From NCBI RefSeq assembly GCF_022843985.1, contig NZ_JALHMP010000036.1, forward strand, positions 1 through 41,268: a stretch of 41,268 nt of DNA. Direction: 5' to 3'. Below, one piece after another: positions 23,530 to 31,443 of the stretch. Position 1 is the first letter of the stretch, and each line of letters begins with the position of its first letter. The notes below the pieces were generated by a model, which did no database searches, had not been told where the DNA came from, and saw nothing but the letters and a program-made list of their open reading frames with translations. The position numbers were made by a program, and so were the translations under genes. This DNA comes from Phreatobacter sp. (GTDB taxonomy: Bacteria; Pseudomonadota; Alphaproteobacteria; Rhizobiales; Phreatobacteraceae).

Positions 23530-24537
23530 CTATCTGTCGGCGACCTGGAACCCCTGCCAGTAGGGGTCGCGGTGGTCGACGAAGATCGTGTTGATGCCGG
23601 TGACGCGGGCCCAGCCCTCGATGGAGGGGATGATGGCGTCAAGGCCGCCGACCGTCGTGCGCCCCTCGATGCGGCCGGTGAAGGTCGAGCCGATGATCGA
23701 TTCGTGGACGAAGGCCTCGCCCTCGCTCAGCCGGCCGGTGGCGGCGAGCTGGGCCATGCGGGCCGATGTGCCGGTGCCGCAGGGCGAACGGTCGATGGCC
23801 TTGTCGCCATAGAAGACGGCGTTGCGGGCGGTGCCCCCATGCTTCGGCGTACCGGTCCACAGGACATGGGTCAGGCGGTCCAGCGCCGGGTTCTCCGGAT
23901 GGACGATGGCGTGGCGGGCGTTGAAGGCCTTGCGGAGCAGGGCCGAGAAGCGGATCACCTCGGACGGCTGCAGGTCGTCGAGGTCGCCATAGCCGGGCTG
24001 CGGCTCGACGATGGCGTAGAAATTGCCGCCATAGGCGACGTCGACGGTGAGCGGGCCGAGGCCCTCCACCTCCACCGCGTAGCCGCGCCCGAGCAGGAAC
24101 GAGGGCACGTTGGTGAGGCGGACGCTTTCGACATGCGGGCCGTTCTGGACGTAGCGCGCCTCGACGCGGCCGGCCGGCGTGTCGAGCATCAGGACGCCCG
24201 GCGTCTGCGGCGTCACCAGGCCATGCTCGATGATGGTCGTCACCGTGCCGATGGTGCCGTGGCCGCACATCGGCAGGCAGCCGGAGGTCTCGATGAACAG
24301 GATGCCGACGTCGCAATCGGCGCGCGTTGGCGGATAGAGGATGGAGCCCGACATCATGTCGTGGCCGCGCGGCTCGAACATCAGGCTGGTGCGGATCCAG
24401 TCGTGGCGGGCGAGGAAATCCTGGCGCCGGTCGAACATGGTGGCGCCGGCGAGTTGCGGGATCGCGCCGCCGGTGACGACGCGGACGGGATTGCCGCAGG
24501 TGTGGCCGTCGATGCAGGTGAAGGTGAAGCGGGACAT
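23530..24537 (-). CDS. Proline-racemase-family epimerase, probable 4-hydroxyproline 2-epimerase
   Basis: This 335-residue protein has both catalytic cysteines: Cys91 in MCGHGTIG and Cys253 in SPCGTGTSA. Having both is the mark of racemases and epimerases; the related trans-3-hydroxyproline dehydratases have Thr at the second place. The N-terminus (IDGHTCGNPVRVVTGG) and GSTFTGRIEGRTTVGG fit 4-hydroxyproline 2-epimerase, which converts trans-4-hydroxy-L-proline to the cis-D form. It is the last of seven minus-strand genes that include a TRAP importer and a DapA-family lyase, which fits a hydroxyproline pathway. No D-amino-acid oxidase gene is in the window. Confidence 0.88.
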   Translation of the reverse strand: MSRFTFTCIDGHTCGNPVRVVTGGAIPQLAGATMFDRRQDFLARHDWIRTSLMFEPRGHDMMSGSILYPPTRADCDVGILFIETSGCLPMCGHGTIGTVTTIIEHGLVTPQTPGVLMLDTPAGRVEARYVQNGPHVESVRLTNVPSFLLGRGYAVEVEGLGPLTVDVAYGGNFYAIVEPQPGYGDLDDLQPSEVIRFSALLRKAFNARHAIVHPENPALDRLTHVLWTGTPKHGGTARNAVFYGDKAIDRSPCGTGTSARMAQLAATGRLSEGEAFVHESIIGSTFTGRIEGRTTVGGLDAIIPSIEGWARVTGINTIFVDHRDPYWQGFQVADR

Positions 24538-24602
24538 GGCGCGGTTCCGGAAGGCGTGAACCCTGCCGGTATGCGGCGCGGCGCGCTACGGCGCAATGGC
24601 CG

Positions 24603-25820
24603 TCAGGACAGGGCGGTTGGCCGCTGCGCCTCGAGGGCAGGGGATATGCCCGCCAGCGGTGCGAGGGGCGGCGCGAGGGTCGCGGCGTCGGCCGCCATGA
24701 CGACCCTGCAGGCGCCGCGGTCCTTGGCGACATAGAGGGCGGCATCGGCGGCGGCGAGGAGGCTGCGCGCATCGGCGCCATGGGCGGGCGCCAGGGCGAT
24801 GCCGACGCTGACGCCGATGGCACAGGCCTGTCCGCCGACGTCATAGGTGCGGGTGATGGTCTCGGCCAGATGGCGGCCGAAAGCCAGGGCTCCGTCGCGG
24901 TCGAGGCCGTCGGCGAGGACGACGAATTCGTCGCCGCCGAGCCTTGCGGCGACGTCGCCGGAGCGCACGGCCATGGTCAGTTTCCCCGCGATGAGCTGCA
25001 GCAGCCCATCCCCGGTCGCATGACCGAACCGGTCGTTGACCGATTTGAAGCCGTCGAGGTCGAGAAAGAAGAGCGCCAGGCCGGCGGGCTGGTCGTCTGC
25101 GAGGCGATCGCCGAGCAGTCTGACGAGATGGGCCCGGTTGGACAGGCCGGTGAGATCGTCATGGGAGGCGCGGTGGCGGTTCTCCTGTTCGGCCACCATG
25201 GCCGAGACGACCATGGCGTTCATCTGGAAAGCCGCCGCACTCATGCTGAACAGGAACAGCGGGACCAGAAGCGTCACGCCGATGAGGGCCGGCTCGCCGA
25301 CCAGGAGCGTCGCGACCGGGATCGGTGCCATCGACAGGACCATCATGGCCGCGGCCAGCCGCGGCGCCGCGAAATTGCGGAAACAGATGCCGCCGACCAT
25401 GGCGGCGGCCGGAATGCAGGCGGCCATGGCGATGACCCAGTCACCCGAGAGGATGGCGAGGCAACAGCCGAGGCCGAGATTGGCGCTCCAGGCCAGCGCC
25501 ATGAGGATGTGCAGGTCGGTATGGGTCCTGGCGCCCCGCCGCGCAGCCCGGCGGCCATGGACCAGCGCGGCCAGCCGCACGACGCTGATGACGGCCTCCG
25601 CCACCAGCCAGACGATGAACACCAGGCTCGGCTTGAAGATGACGACGCTGACCGGGCCGACCATGGTCGCGACGAGGCCGCCGTAGAAGACCGGCAGGTT
25701 GCCGAAGAGTTCGGCGATCAGACGCTGGCGGATGGTGTCGGGGGTACCTGCAGGTGGCTCGGCGAGCCAGCGGGTCAGGCGCCAGGTTGGAGCGGAATAG
25801 ATGGCCTTGCCGGTCTGCAT
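24603..25820 (-). CDS. Membrane diguanylate cyclase (GGDEF), copy with I-site
   Basis: This 405-residue protein has a six-helix N-terminal membrane part (about 35-215) and a C-terminal GGDEF domain: DDLTGLSNR (221-229), FFLDLDGFKSVNDRFGH, and the active motif GGDEF at 295-299. RSGD (286-289) stands five residues before it, the RxxD inhibitory site that binds product c-di-GMP. It should make c-di-GMP at the inner membrane in response to a signal sensed by the helices. The protein aligns without gaps over its first half to the paralogue just upstream (both SAPxWRLTRWLA at 9-20), so this is a tandem duplication. No EAL domain is present. Confidence 0.92.
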   Translation of the reverse strand: MQTGKAIYSAPTWRLTRWLAEPPAGTPDTIRQRLIAELFGNLPVFYGGLVATMVGPVSVVIFKPSLVFIVWLVAEAVISVVRLAALVHGRRAARRGARTHTDLHILMALAWSANLGLGCCLAILSGDWVIAMAACIPAAAMVGGICFRNFAAPRLAAAMMVLSMAPIPVATLLVGEPALIGVTLLVPLFLFSMSAAAFQMNAMVVSAMVAEQENRHRASHDDLTGLSNRAHLVRLLGDRLADDQPAGLALFFLDLDGFKSVNDRFGHATGDGLLQLIAGKLTMAVRSGDVAARLGGDEFVVLADGLDRDGALAFGRHLAETITRTYDVGGQACAIGVSVGIALAPAHGADARSLLAAADAALYVAKDRGACRVVMAADAATLAPPLAPLAGISPALEAQRPTALS

Positions 25821-25867
25821 TCGCGCTGCTCCGCCTGGTTCGCGACGACTGATGCCGCGGGCGCCTC

Positions 25868-25894
25868 AACGTCAGGTAAATGACGTAACGTCAG
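25868..25894. promoter_or_regulatory. ACGTCA repeats before the first-strand GGDEF gene
   Basis: TGACGT-A-ACGTCA (25881-25893) is a perfect palindrome. AACGTCAG occurs at 25868-25875 and again at 25887-25894, 19 bases apart (about two helix turns). The cluster lies 48 bases before the start of the GGDEF gene at 25820, in the only gap between the paralogues. It is a candidate regulator site, with the regulator unknown. Confidence 0.45.
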
Positions 25895-25953
25895 TCGTGA
25901 GACGGTCCGGTCGGGGCCTGCCGCCCGCGATGATCGCCGGTGACCGGGATCAG

Positions 25954-27183
25954 CTATCCGGCGGCGGCGAACCGGTGATCGCGCGGGTCGGATTCGGCCT
26001 GGCGCCTGGCCTCCCAGAGCGCCCGGGTGTCGCCGTCGACCTCGCTGGCGAGGGCGACCTGGGCCTTGCCGCGGGACTTGGCGACATAGAGAGCGGAGTC
26101 GGCGCGTGTCATCAGCATGTTCCAGTCGCGGCCGTCGTGGGGCGCGATGGCGATGCCGATGCTGACGCCGATGCGGAGGGTCTGGCCGCCGGACAGCAGA
26201 TAGGGGGCCGAAATCGCGGCGAGAGCCGCCTGCCCGAGAGCCAGCGCCTCGGCTTCGGCGCCGATCGCGGTGAGGATGACGAATTCGTCGCCGCCGAGCC
26301 GCCCGGCCGTATCGCCCGATGCCAGGAGGACCCGCATGCGCTCGGCCACCATTGCCAGGATGCGGTCGCCGACGAGGTGGCCATGGGTGTCGTTGATGGC
26401 CTTGAAGCCATCGAGGTCGAGATAGAGGAGCGCGAAGGGCGCGTCCTCGAATTCGCGTGCGGCCAGATGCGTCTCGAAGGCGCGGGTCAGCCCGTTGCGG
26501 TTGGCAAGGCCAGTCAGGGCGTCGACCCGGGTGCGCTGGAGGTTCTCGCGCTCGGCCATCATGGTGGCGACCAGCATGCGGTGGAGCTGGAAGGCGGCCA
26601 TGCTCATGGCGAGGAGGAGAGCCGGCGCCTGGACCGCCGAGATCAGCAGGATGGTGTTGCCCGACATCAGCGCGCCGGCCGTGGCGGGCAGCAGCGCTCC
26701 GCCGATGACCGCGGTGGCGAGGCGGGGCGTGCCGACATAGCGAAAGCACATGCCGCCGATCATCCCGGCGGCGGAGATGCAGACGACGATGGCGGTGGGC
26801 CAATCGCCGGTGAGAAGGGCGAGACAGGCACCGAGACCGGTGGTGAAGCCCCAGGCCACGGCAAGGAGGATGGTCAGGTCGGTGAAGGTCCGGCCGCCGC
26901 GCCGCACCGCGCGCAGGGCGTGGATCATCACGGCGAGCCGGCCGAGGGAGATGGCGATCTCCAGGCAGCACCAGGCGATGAGCAGCGGCGAGGGGTGCCA
27001 GATCGCCACGAGGATGGCGATGGCCGTCGTGTTGACGATGCCGCCAAGGAAGATGGGCAGGGTGCCGAAGAGCTGGGCGATCAGGGCGGCGCGGACGTCG
27101 TCCGGCACGCGCTGACTGGTCGTCGCCAGCCAGCGCGTCAGCCTCCATCGCGGAGCACTGAACCCGTGCGTCTCGTTACCCAT
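25954..27183 (-). CDS. Membrane diguanylate cyclase (GGDEF), copy lacking the I-site arginine
   Basis: This 409-residue paralogue of the downstream gene has the same six-helix N-terminal part and a GGDEF domain (DALTGLANR, YLDLDGFKAINDTHGH, GGDEF at 297-301). The inhibitory site is changed: ASGD (288-291) where the twin has RSGD. The active site is complete, so it should make c-di-GMP but escape product inhibition through this site. The start at 27183 has GAGG about 6 bases upstream; a longer frame to 27273 has no better support and runs into the gap. It is placed within the TRAP/lyase/epimerase run, on the same strand. Confidence 0.92.
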   Translation of the reverse strand: MGNETHGFSAPRWRLTRWLATTSQRVPDDVRAALIAQLFGTLPIFLGGIVNTTAIAILVAIWHPSPLLIAWCCLEIAISLGRLAVMIHALRAVRRGGRTFTDLTILLAVAWGFTTGLGACLALLTGDWPTAIVVCISAAGMIGGMCFRYVGTPRLATAVIGGALLPATAGALMSGNTILLISAVQAPALLLAMSMAAFQLHRMLVATMMAERENLQRTRVDALTGLANRNGLTRAFETHLAAREFEDAPFALLYLDLDGFKAINDTHGHLVGDRILAMVAERMRVLLASGDTAGRLGGDEFVILTAIGAEAEALALGQAALAAISAPYLLSGGQTLRIGVSIGIAIAPHDGRDWNMLMTRADSALYVAKSRGKAQVALASEVDGDTRALWEARRQAESDPRDHRFAAAG

Positions 27184-27236
27184 GCCTGCCTCGGATAGAG
27201 GCCCAGGAAGGCATGATGCAACCCAAGAATGCGTTA

Positions 27237-27261
27237 ACGGAATATCACACGTGCATTCCGT
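27237..27261. repeat. Inverted repeat upstream of the second GGDEF gene
   Basis: ACGGAAT (27237-27243) and ATTCCGT (27255-27261) flank an 11-base spacer in an A+T-richer gap. It may be an operator or part of a terminator for the lyase gene; no U-run follows on the minus strand. Confidence 0.35.
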
Positions 27262-27280
27262 AATTTTACGCAATCGCGGG

Positions 27281-28210
27281 TCAGGCGGCAGCCTTCAGGC
27301 CGACATCCGGCAGCTTCGGCTGGTTGGCGAGGGCCTTGGCCATCATCGCCTCGACCTCCGCCTTCTCGTGCGGCAAAAGGGCGAGGCGCGGCGGCCGGGT
27401 CAGCGCGGTGCCACGGCCCATGATGTTCTCGCAGAGCTTGATGCACTGCACGAGATCGGGACGGGCGTCGAGGTGGAGCAGCGGCATGAACCACTCGTAG
27501 AGCGGCATGGCCTCGGCATAGCGGCCGGCCCGGGCCAGGCGGAACAGGGTCTCACCCTCGCGCGGGAAGGCGTTGGACATGCCGGAGACCCAGCCGACGG
27601 CGCCCATGGCGACACTCTCGACGATGACGTCGTCGAGGCCGGCGAAGAGCACGAAGCGGTCACCGACCATGTTGCGGGTATCGATGAATCGGCGGGTGTC
27701 GCCCGATGAATCCTTGAAGCAGACGACAGTGTCGACATCGGCGAGCGAGACGAGAATGTCCGGCGTGACGTCGTTCTTGTAGATGGGCGGGTTGTTGTAG
27801 AGCATCACCGGCAGGTCGGTGGCCGAGGCGACCGTGCGGAAATGCTGCGCGGTCTCGTGCGGCTTCGAGGAATAGACCAGGGCCGGCATGACCATGATGC
27901 CGTCAATGCCGATGCGATCGGCTTCCTTGGCGGTCTCGACGGCGAAGGCGGTGGTGAATTCGGCGATGCCGCAGAGCACCGGCACGCGGCCGGCGGCGAC
28001 GGATTTCGCCGCCTCCATGACGGCAATCTTCTCATGGCGGGCCAGCGAGGTGTTCTCCCCCACCGAGCCGCAGACGATGAGGCCGGATACGCCGTCGCGG
28101 ATCAGGTTGTCCATCACCTTGGCGGTGGCGTCGATGTCGAGCGAGAGATCGTCGTGGAACTGGGTGGTGACGGCCGGGAAGACGCCTTCCCAGGAAATGC
28201 GGGGTGCCAT
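27281..28210 (-). CDS. DapA/N-acetylneuraminate-lyase-family aldolase or deaminase
   Basis: This 309-residue TIM-barrel enzyme has the family Schiff-base lysine Lys166 in VVCFKDSSGD, catalytic Tyr138 in VMLYNNPP and the pyruvate-carboxylate site GSVGENTSL (48-56). Its N-terminus WEGVFPAVTTQFHDDLSLD differs from true dihydrodipicolinate synthase. With a hydroxyproline-type epimerase and a TRAP importer on the same strand, 1-pyrroline-4-hydroxy-2-carboxylate deaminase is a reasonable candidate, but other 2-oxo-acid lyase activities cannot be excluded. GGAG lies 8 bases before the ATG. A strong palindromic repeat separates it from dctP. Confidence 0.85.
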   Translation of the reverse strand: MAPRISWEGVFPAVTTQFHDDLSLDIDATAKVMDNLIRDGVSGLIVCGSVGENTSLARHEKIAVMEAAKSVAAGRVPVLCGIAEFTTAFAVETAKEADRIGIDGIMVMPALVYSSKPHETAQHFRTVASATDLPVMLYNNPPIYKNDVTPDILVSLADVDTVVCFKDSSGDTRRFIDTRNMVGDRFVLFAGLDDVIVESVAMGAVGWVSGMSNAFPREGETLFRLARAGRYAEAMPLYEWFMPLLHLDARPDLVQCIKLCENIMGRGTALTRPPRLALLPHEKAEVEAMMAKALANQPKLPDVGLKAAA

Positions 28211-28295
28211 GGGGTTTTCTCCGATGAAATGGTCGTTGCGCGGCTGCTGAGGGGCGCCGCTGGCTTGGATAGAGGTTGAAGGACCGGGCCCGGTA

Positions 28296-28328
28296 TCGTC
28301 ATGCCCGGGACAGACCCGGGCATGACGA
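28296..28328. repeat. Palindromic intergenic repeat
   Basis: A perfect 14-base stem (28296-28309 with 28315-28328; core GTCATGCCCGGG) has a loop ACAGA. Near-identical palindromes (GTCATGCCCGGG...CCCGGGCATGAC) are common between genes in Bradyrhizobium and relatives. Here it lies between the TRAP binding-protein gene and the lyase gene and could stabilise or end the message. Confidence 0.7.
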
Positions 28329-28342
28329 CGGCGGCGGCGATC

Positions 28343-29326
28343 TCAGAGCGAGGCGCCGGCCTGGCGCAGTTCGGCGAGGATCGGCGCCTTGGGAAGCCAG
28401 ATCTTGTCGAATTCGGCGACGACCGCCGCTGCCTCGCGCGGATCGGCGTTGCGGAAGGGGATCCCGGTCGCCTTGAACTGCTCGACCAGCTTCGGTTCGT
28501 TGCCGGCGAGCTCGTCGATCTGGATGTCGAGGGCTCCCTTGACGGTCTTGGTGATGAGCTCGCGGTCTGCAGCGGAGATCGTCTGCCAGACGCGGCCCGA
28601 GACGAGGGCGATGACCGGCATGAAGACGGCATTCATCTGCAGGATCGACTTGGAGGGCCTGTCGAAGCGCTGGTTCCAGGAGAATTCGAGGTCCGCCTCG
28701 AGGCCGTCGACCTGGCCGTTGGTCATGGCGTCGAAGACCTGCGGCGTCGGGATCGGCGTCGGCGCGGCGCCGAGCAGCTGGTAGAAGTCGCGATAGACCG
28801 GGGTCGGGTTGATGCGCAGCTTCATGCCGCGGATGTCGGCGACCTTCGAGATGTCGCGCGCGGCGAAGATGGCCCGCATGCCGGTGATTCCCCAGGCGAG
28901 GCCGATCGTGCCGGTCTCGCGCGGCAGCACGTCGAACAGCTTGGCTGCCACCGGATGGCGCACCAGCTTGGCAATCTTCGGCGTGGAATCGACCACATAG
29001 GGCGCGGTGATGGCGGCGATGGTGGGGACGCGCGAGCCGAGCTCGGCGGCCATGATCCAGCCCATGTCGAGGGCGCCCGACTGCATCTGCTGCAGCATGG
29101 CGGCCTCGTTGCCGAGCTGGCCGGAATGGAAGACGGTCAGAGTCAGGCGGCCGTTGGTCGCGGCCTTCAGGTCCTCGCCGACCTTGAGGGCGGCGCGGTT
29201 CCAGGGATGGCCGGCAGGGGTGAGGATGCCGAGGCGGAACTCTTTCGCCTGGGCGAGGGCGAGCGAGGGGGCGGCGAGCGGCAGGCTGGCGCCGGCGGCG
29301 ATGAGATGGCGGCGGGAGAGGGACAT
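28343..29326 (-). CDS. TRAP transporter substrate-binding protein (DctP family)
   Basis: This 327-residue periplasmic protein has a Tat-type signal (SLSRRHLIAAGASLPLAAPSLALAQ). The mature part has the DctP marks: TVFHSGQLGNEAAMLQQMQSG, the ligand arginine region GMKLRINPTP and TPQVFDAMTNGQVDGLEADL. It captures the substrate, probably a carboxylate, for the QM membrane unit. AAAGGAG lies 7 bases before the ATG at 29326; an in-frame ATG at 29332 is only one base from that site and was rejected. It lies 32 bases after dctM. The substrate is inferred from the neighbouring epimerase and lyase, not from the binding site itself. Confidence 0.93.
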   Translation of the reverse strand: MSLSRRHLIAAGASLPLAAPSLALAQAKEFRLGILTPAGHPWNRAALKVGEDLKAATNGRLTLTVFHSGQLGNEAAMLQQMQSGALDMGWIMAAELGSRVPTIAAITAPYVVDSTPKIAKLVRHPVAAKLFDVLPRETGTIGLAWGITGMRAIFAARDISKVADIRGMKLRINPTPVYRDFYQLLGAAPTPIPTPQVFDAMTNGQVDGLEADLEFSWNQRFDRPSKSILQMNAVFMPVIALVSGRVWQTISAADRELITKTVKGALDIQIDELAGNEPKLVEQFKATGIPFRNADPREAAAVVAEFDKIWLPKAPILAELRQAGASL

Positions 29327-29358
29327 GGTCATGCTCCTTTGGGGTTCGAGGACGGCAT

Positions 29359-30624
29359 TCACTTGAGGAGGGCGAGGGACAGGAAGGGGTAGATCGACAG
29401 CAGCACCAGCAGGACGCAGGCGATACCGAAGAAGGGAAGGGTGACGAGGAACATCTTGCCCGGCTTGGCGCCGGTGACCGCGGCGGCGACGAAGAAGCAC
29501 AGGCCGACCGGCGGCGAGAGCAGGCCGAGGACGAGGTTGATGACCACGACGACGCCGAAATGGCGGGGATCGATGCCATAGATCTCGGTGGCGATGGGCA
29601 GCAGGATCGGCACCGTCATGATCAGGCCGGGAATGCCGTCGATCACCGTGCCGATGACCAGCAGGATGACATTGGTCAGCAGCATGAAGGTGATCGGGTC
29701 CTTGGCGACCGTCTGGATCCAGGCGGCGGTCTCCTGCGGCACCTTCCCGTAGATGAGGATCCACGAGAAGACGGCGGCGGCGGCGACCAGGAACAGCACG
29801 ACGGCGGAGTAGACGCCGGCGCGGAGCATCATCTCCGGCAGGCGGGAGAAGGCGAACTGCCGCGTCCAGAAGCGGCCGACCAGCGCCGCGGCGACGGCGC
29901 CGATGGCTGCCGCCTCGGTAGCGTTGGCGAGGCCGCCGAGGATCGAGCCGACGATGATGATGGGGATCGACAGGGTCGGGAGCGCGGCGAGGATCGTGCC
30001 GAGGCGCTGGCGGGCCGACTGCTTCTCCGCCCGGGGATAGTTGTAGACATAGCCCATCAGGGCGATGACGGCGAAGAACAGCGCCGTCAGGATCAGGCCG
30101 GGCAGGATGCCGGCGATGAGCATGTCCGAGACCGAGACCTGCGCCAGCACCGAATAGACGACGAACATCACCGAGGGCGGGATGATCGGGCCGAGCATGC
30201 CGCCATAGGCGGTGAGGCCGGCGGCGAAGGTCTTGTCATAGCCCTGCTTCTCCATTTCCGGGACCATGATCTGCGACATGATCGCCACCTGGGCCGTGGC
30301 CGAGCCCAGGATGGAGGCGACGAACATGTTGGCGAGCACGTTCACATAGGCGAGGCCGCCGCGCACCGAACCGATGAAAGCCATGGCGAGATCGACGATG
30401 CGCCGGGTGATGCCGCCGCCGTTCATGATCTCGCCGATGAGGATGAAGAGCGGGATGGCGATGAGGCCATAGCTGTCGACGCCGCCGAACATCTGCAGCG
30501 GATAGCTCTGGAAGAGGAGCGGATTGCCGGAGACGAGGATGAAGACGATGCCGGCAATGCACAGGCACAGGCCGATCGGCACGCCGACCAGCATGATGAC
30601 GAAAAAGGCGGCCGAGGTGATCAT
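29359..30624 (-). CDS. TRAP transporter large permease (DctM family)
   Basis: This 421-residue protein is almost entirely hydrophobic, with about twelve membrane helices. Family marks are GVPIGLCLCIAG, AIPLFILIGEIMNGGGI, ANMFVASILGSATAQVAIMS, GGMLGPIIPPSVMFVVYS and NLVLGLLSPPVGLCFFVAA. It carries substrate across the inner membrane using the sodium gradient (known for the family). Its ATG overlaps the stop of the small-subunit gene as TGATG, so the pair is coupled. The frame remains open upstream of 30624, but there it lies within the small-subunit gene. Confidence 0.94.
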   Translation of the reverse strand: MITSAAFFVIMLVGVPIGLCLCIAGIVFILVSGNPLLFQSYPLQMFGGVDSYGLIAIPLFILIGEIMNGGGITRRIVDLAMAFIGSVRGGLAYVNVLANMFVASILGSATAQVAIMSQIMVPEMEKQGYDKTFAAGLTAYGGMLGPIIPPSVMFVVYSVLAQVSVSDMLIAGILPGLILTALFFAVIALMGYVYNYPRAEKQSARQRLGTILAALPTLSIPIIIVGSILGGLANATEAAAIGAVAAALVGRFWTRQFAFSRLPEMMLRAGVYSAVVLFLVAAAAVFSWILIYGKVPQETAAWIQTVAKDPITFMLLTNVILLVIGTVIDGIPGLIMTVPILLPIATEIYGIDPRHFGVVVVINLVLGLLSPPVGLCFFVAAAVTGAKPGKMFLVTLPFFGIACVLLVLLSIYPFLSLALLK

Positions 30625-31247
30625 CAGTTCACCCCGTCGATGTCGGACAGGACGAAGCCCCGGATCGGCGCCGGCGGCACGAGGCCGACATCCTCGACCA
30701 GATTGGCGAGGCCGTGGACGGTCATCGACACCGCGAAGATCGGCAGGATCATGTAGATCACCCAGGTCGGCCAGTTCAGCGTCTGGGTGCGCTCGGTGTA
30801 GAGGAAATTGAACGTCTCTCCGGCGAAGGCGCGGGCATCGAAACCGGCCGCGGCGATGCCGAGCGGGTCCATCCACAGCCAGCACATGGCGGCAAGCGAC
30901 AGGCCGAAGGTCACGACCATCCCGGTGGCGATGATCTTGGCCAGCCGGCGCCAGCGTTCCGACAGGCGCTCGGTCAGCATCGAGACGGCGAAGTCGAGCC
31001 GCAGGCGCGTCATGGCCGAGGCGCCGATGAAGGTCAGCCAGACGACCGAATAGACCGAGGATTCGTCGACCCAGTAGATCGGGATGCCGCTGTAGCGGGT
31101 GACGACGTTGAGAAGGATGAGCCCGGCCAGCAGGGCCATGAAGCCCATGATGGCCAGCCGCTCGATCGCGAGCAGGCCGGCCGACAGGGACTGCAGGGCC
31201 CGGGCCGGCGCAAAGGCCTGCGCGGAGGAACTGGCCTGGGTCGTCAT
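30624..31247 (-). CDS. TRAP transporter small permease (DctQ family)
   Basis: This 207-residue protein has four membrane helices (about 30-50, 70-90, 105-130 and 155-180) with VVTRYSGIPIYWVDESSVYSVVWL, which is the DctQ hallmark, and GASAMTRLRLDFAVSML. It forms the membrane unit with DctM. The start at 31247 (MTTQASSS) has only a weak ribosome site (GGGGTG), so the exact start is less certain. It is the first gene of the minus-strand run and is divergent from a FadR-type regulator, with an operator-like site between them. Confidence 0.9.
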   Translation of the reverse strand: MTTQASSSAQAFAPARALQSLSAGLLAIERLAIMGFMALLAGLILLNVVTRYSGIPIYWVDESSVYSVVWLTFIGASAMTRLRLDFAVSMLTERLSERWRRLAKIIATGMVVTFGLSLAAMCWLWMDPLGIAAAGFDARAFAGETFNFLYTERTQTLNWPTWVIYMILPIFAVSMTVHGLANLVEDVGLVPPAPIRGFVLSDIDGVN

Positions 31248-31293
31248 CGGTGGCACCCCGATGTGCTTTTGCTCTGGAACTCTGTTAGCGTAG

Positions 31294-31305
31294 ATTTTAT
31301 ACAAT
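31294..31305. promoter_or_regulatory. Probable operator of the FadR-type regulator
   Basis: ATTTTATACAAT is one base short of the palindrome ATTGTATACAAT, a form frequently bound by FCD-domain GntR regulators. It lies in the divergent gap between the TRAP operon (start 31247) and the regulator (start 31444), about 47 bases before the dctQ start. It also provides a TATA-rich -10-like block (TATAAA on the minus strand). Confidence 0.5.
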
Positions 31306-31443
31306 CGAGGAGTCAATGGCTTTCCACAGAGTTTTCGCACAGACCGTCGCTCACTGGCCTGGATCCCATCCCCGTGGCGACGGATGGGCAAAGGCGGGTT
31401 TTCGTGGTCGGATGGTGAGGTTCGCAGCATTGTCGGGAATCGG

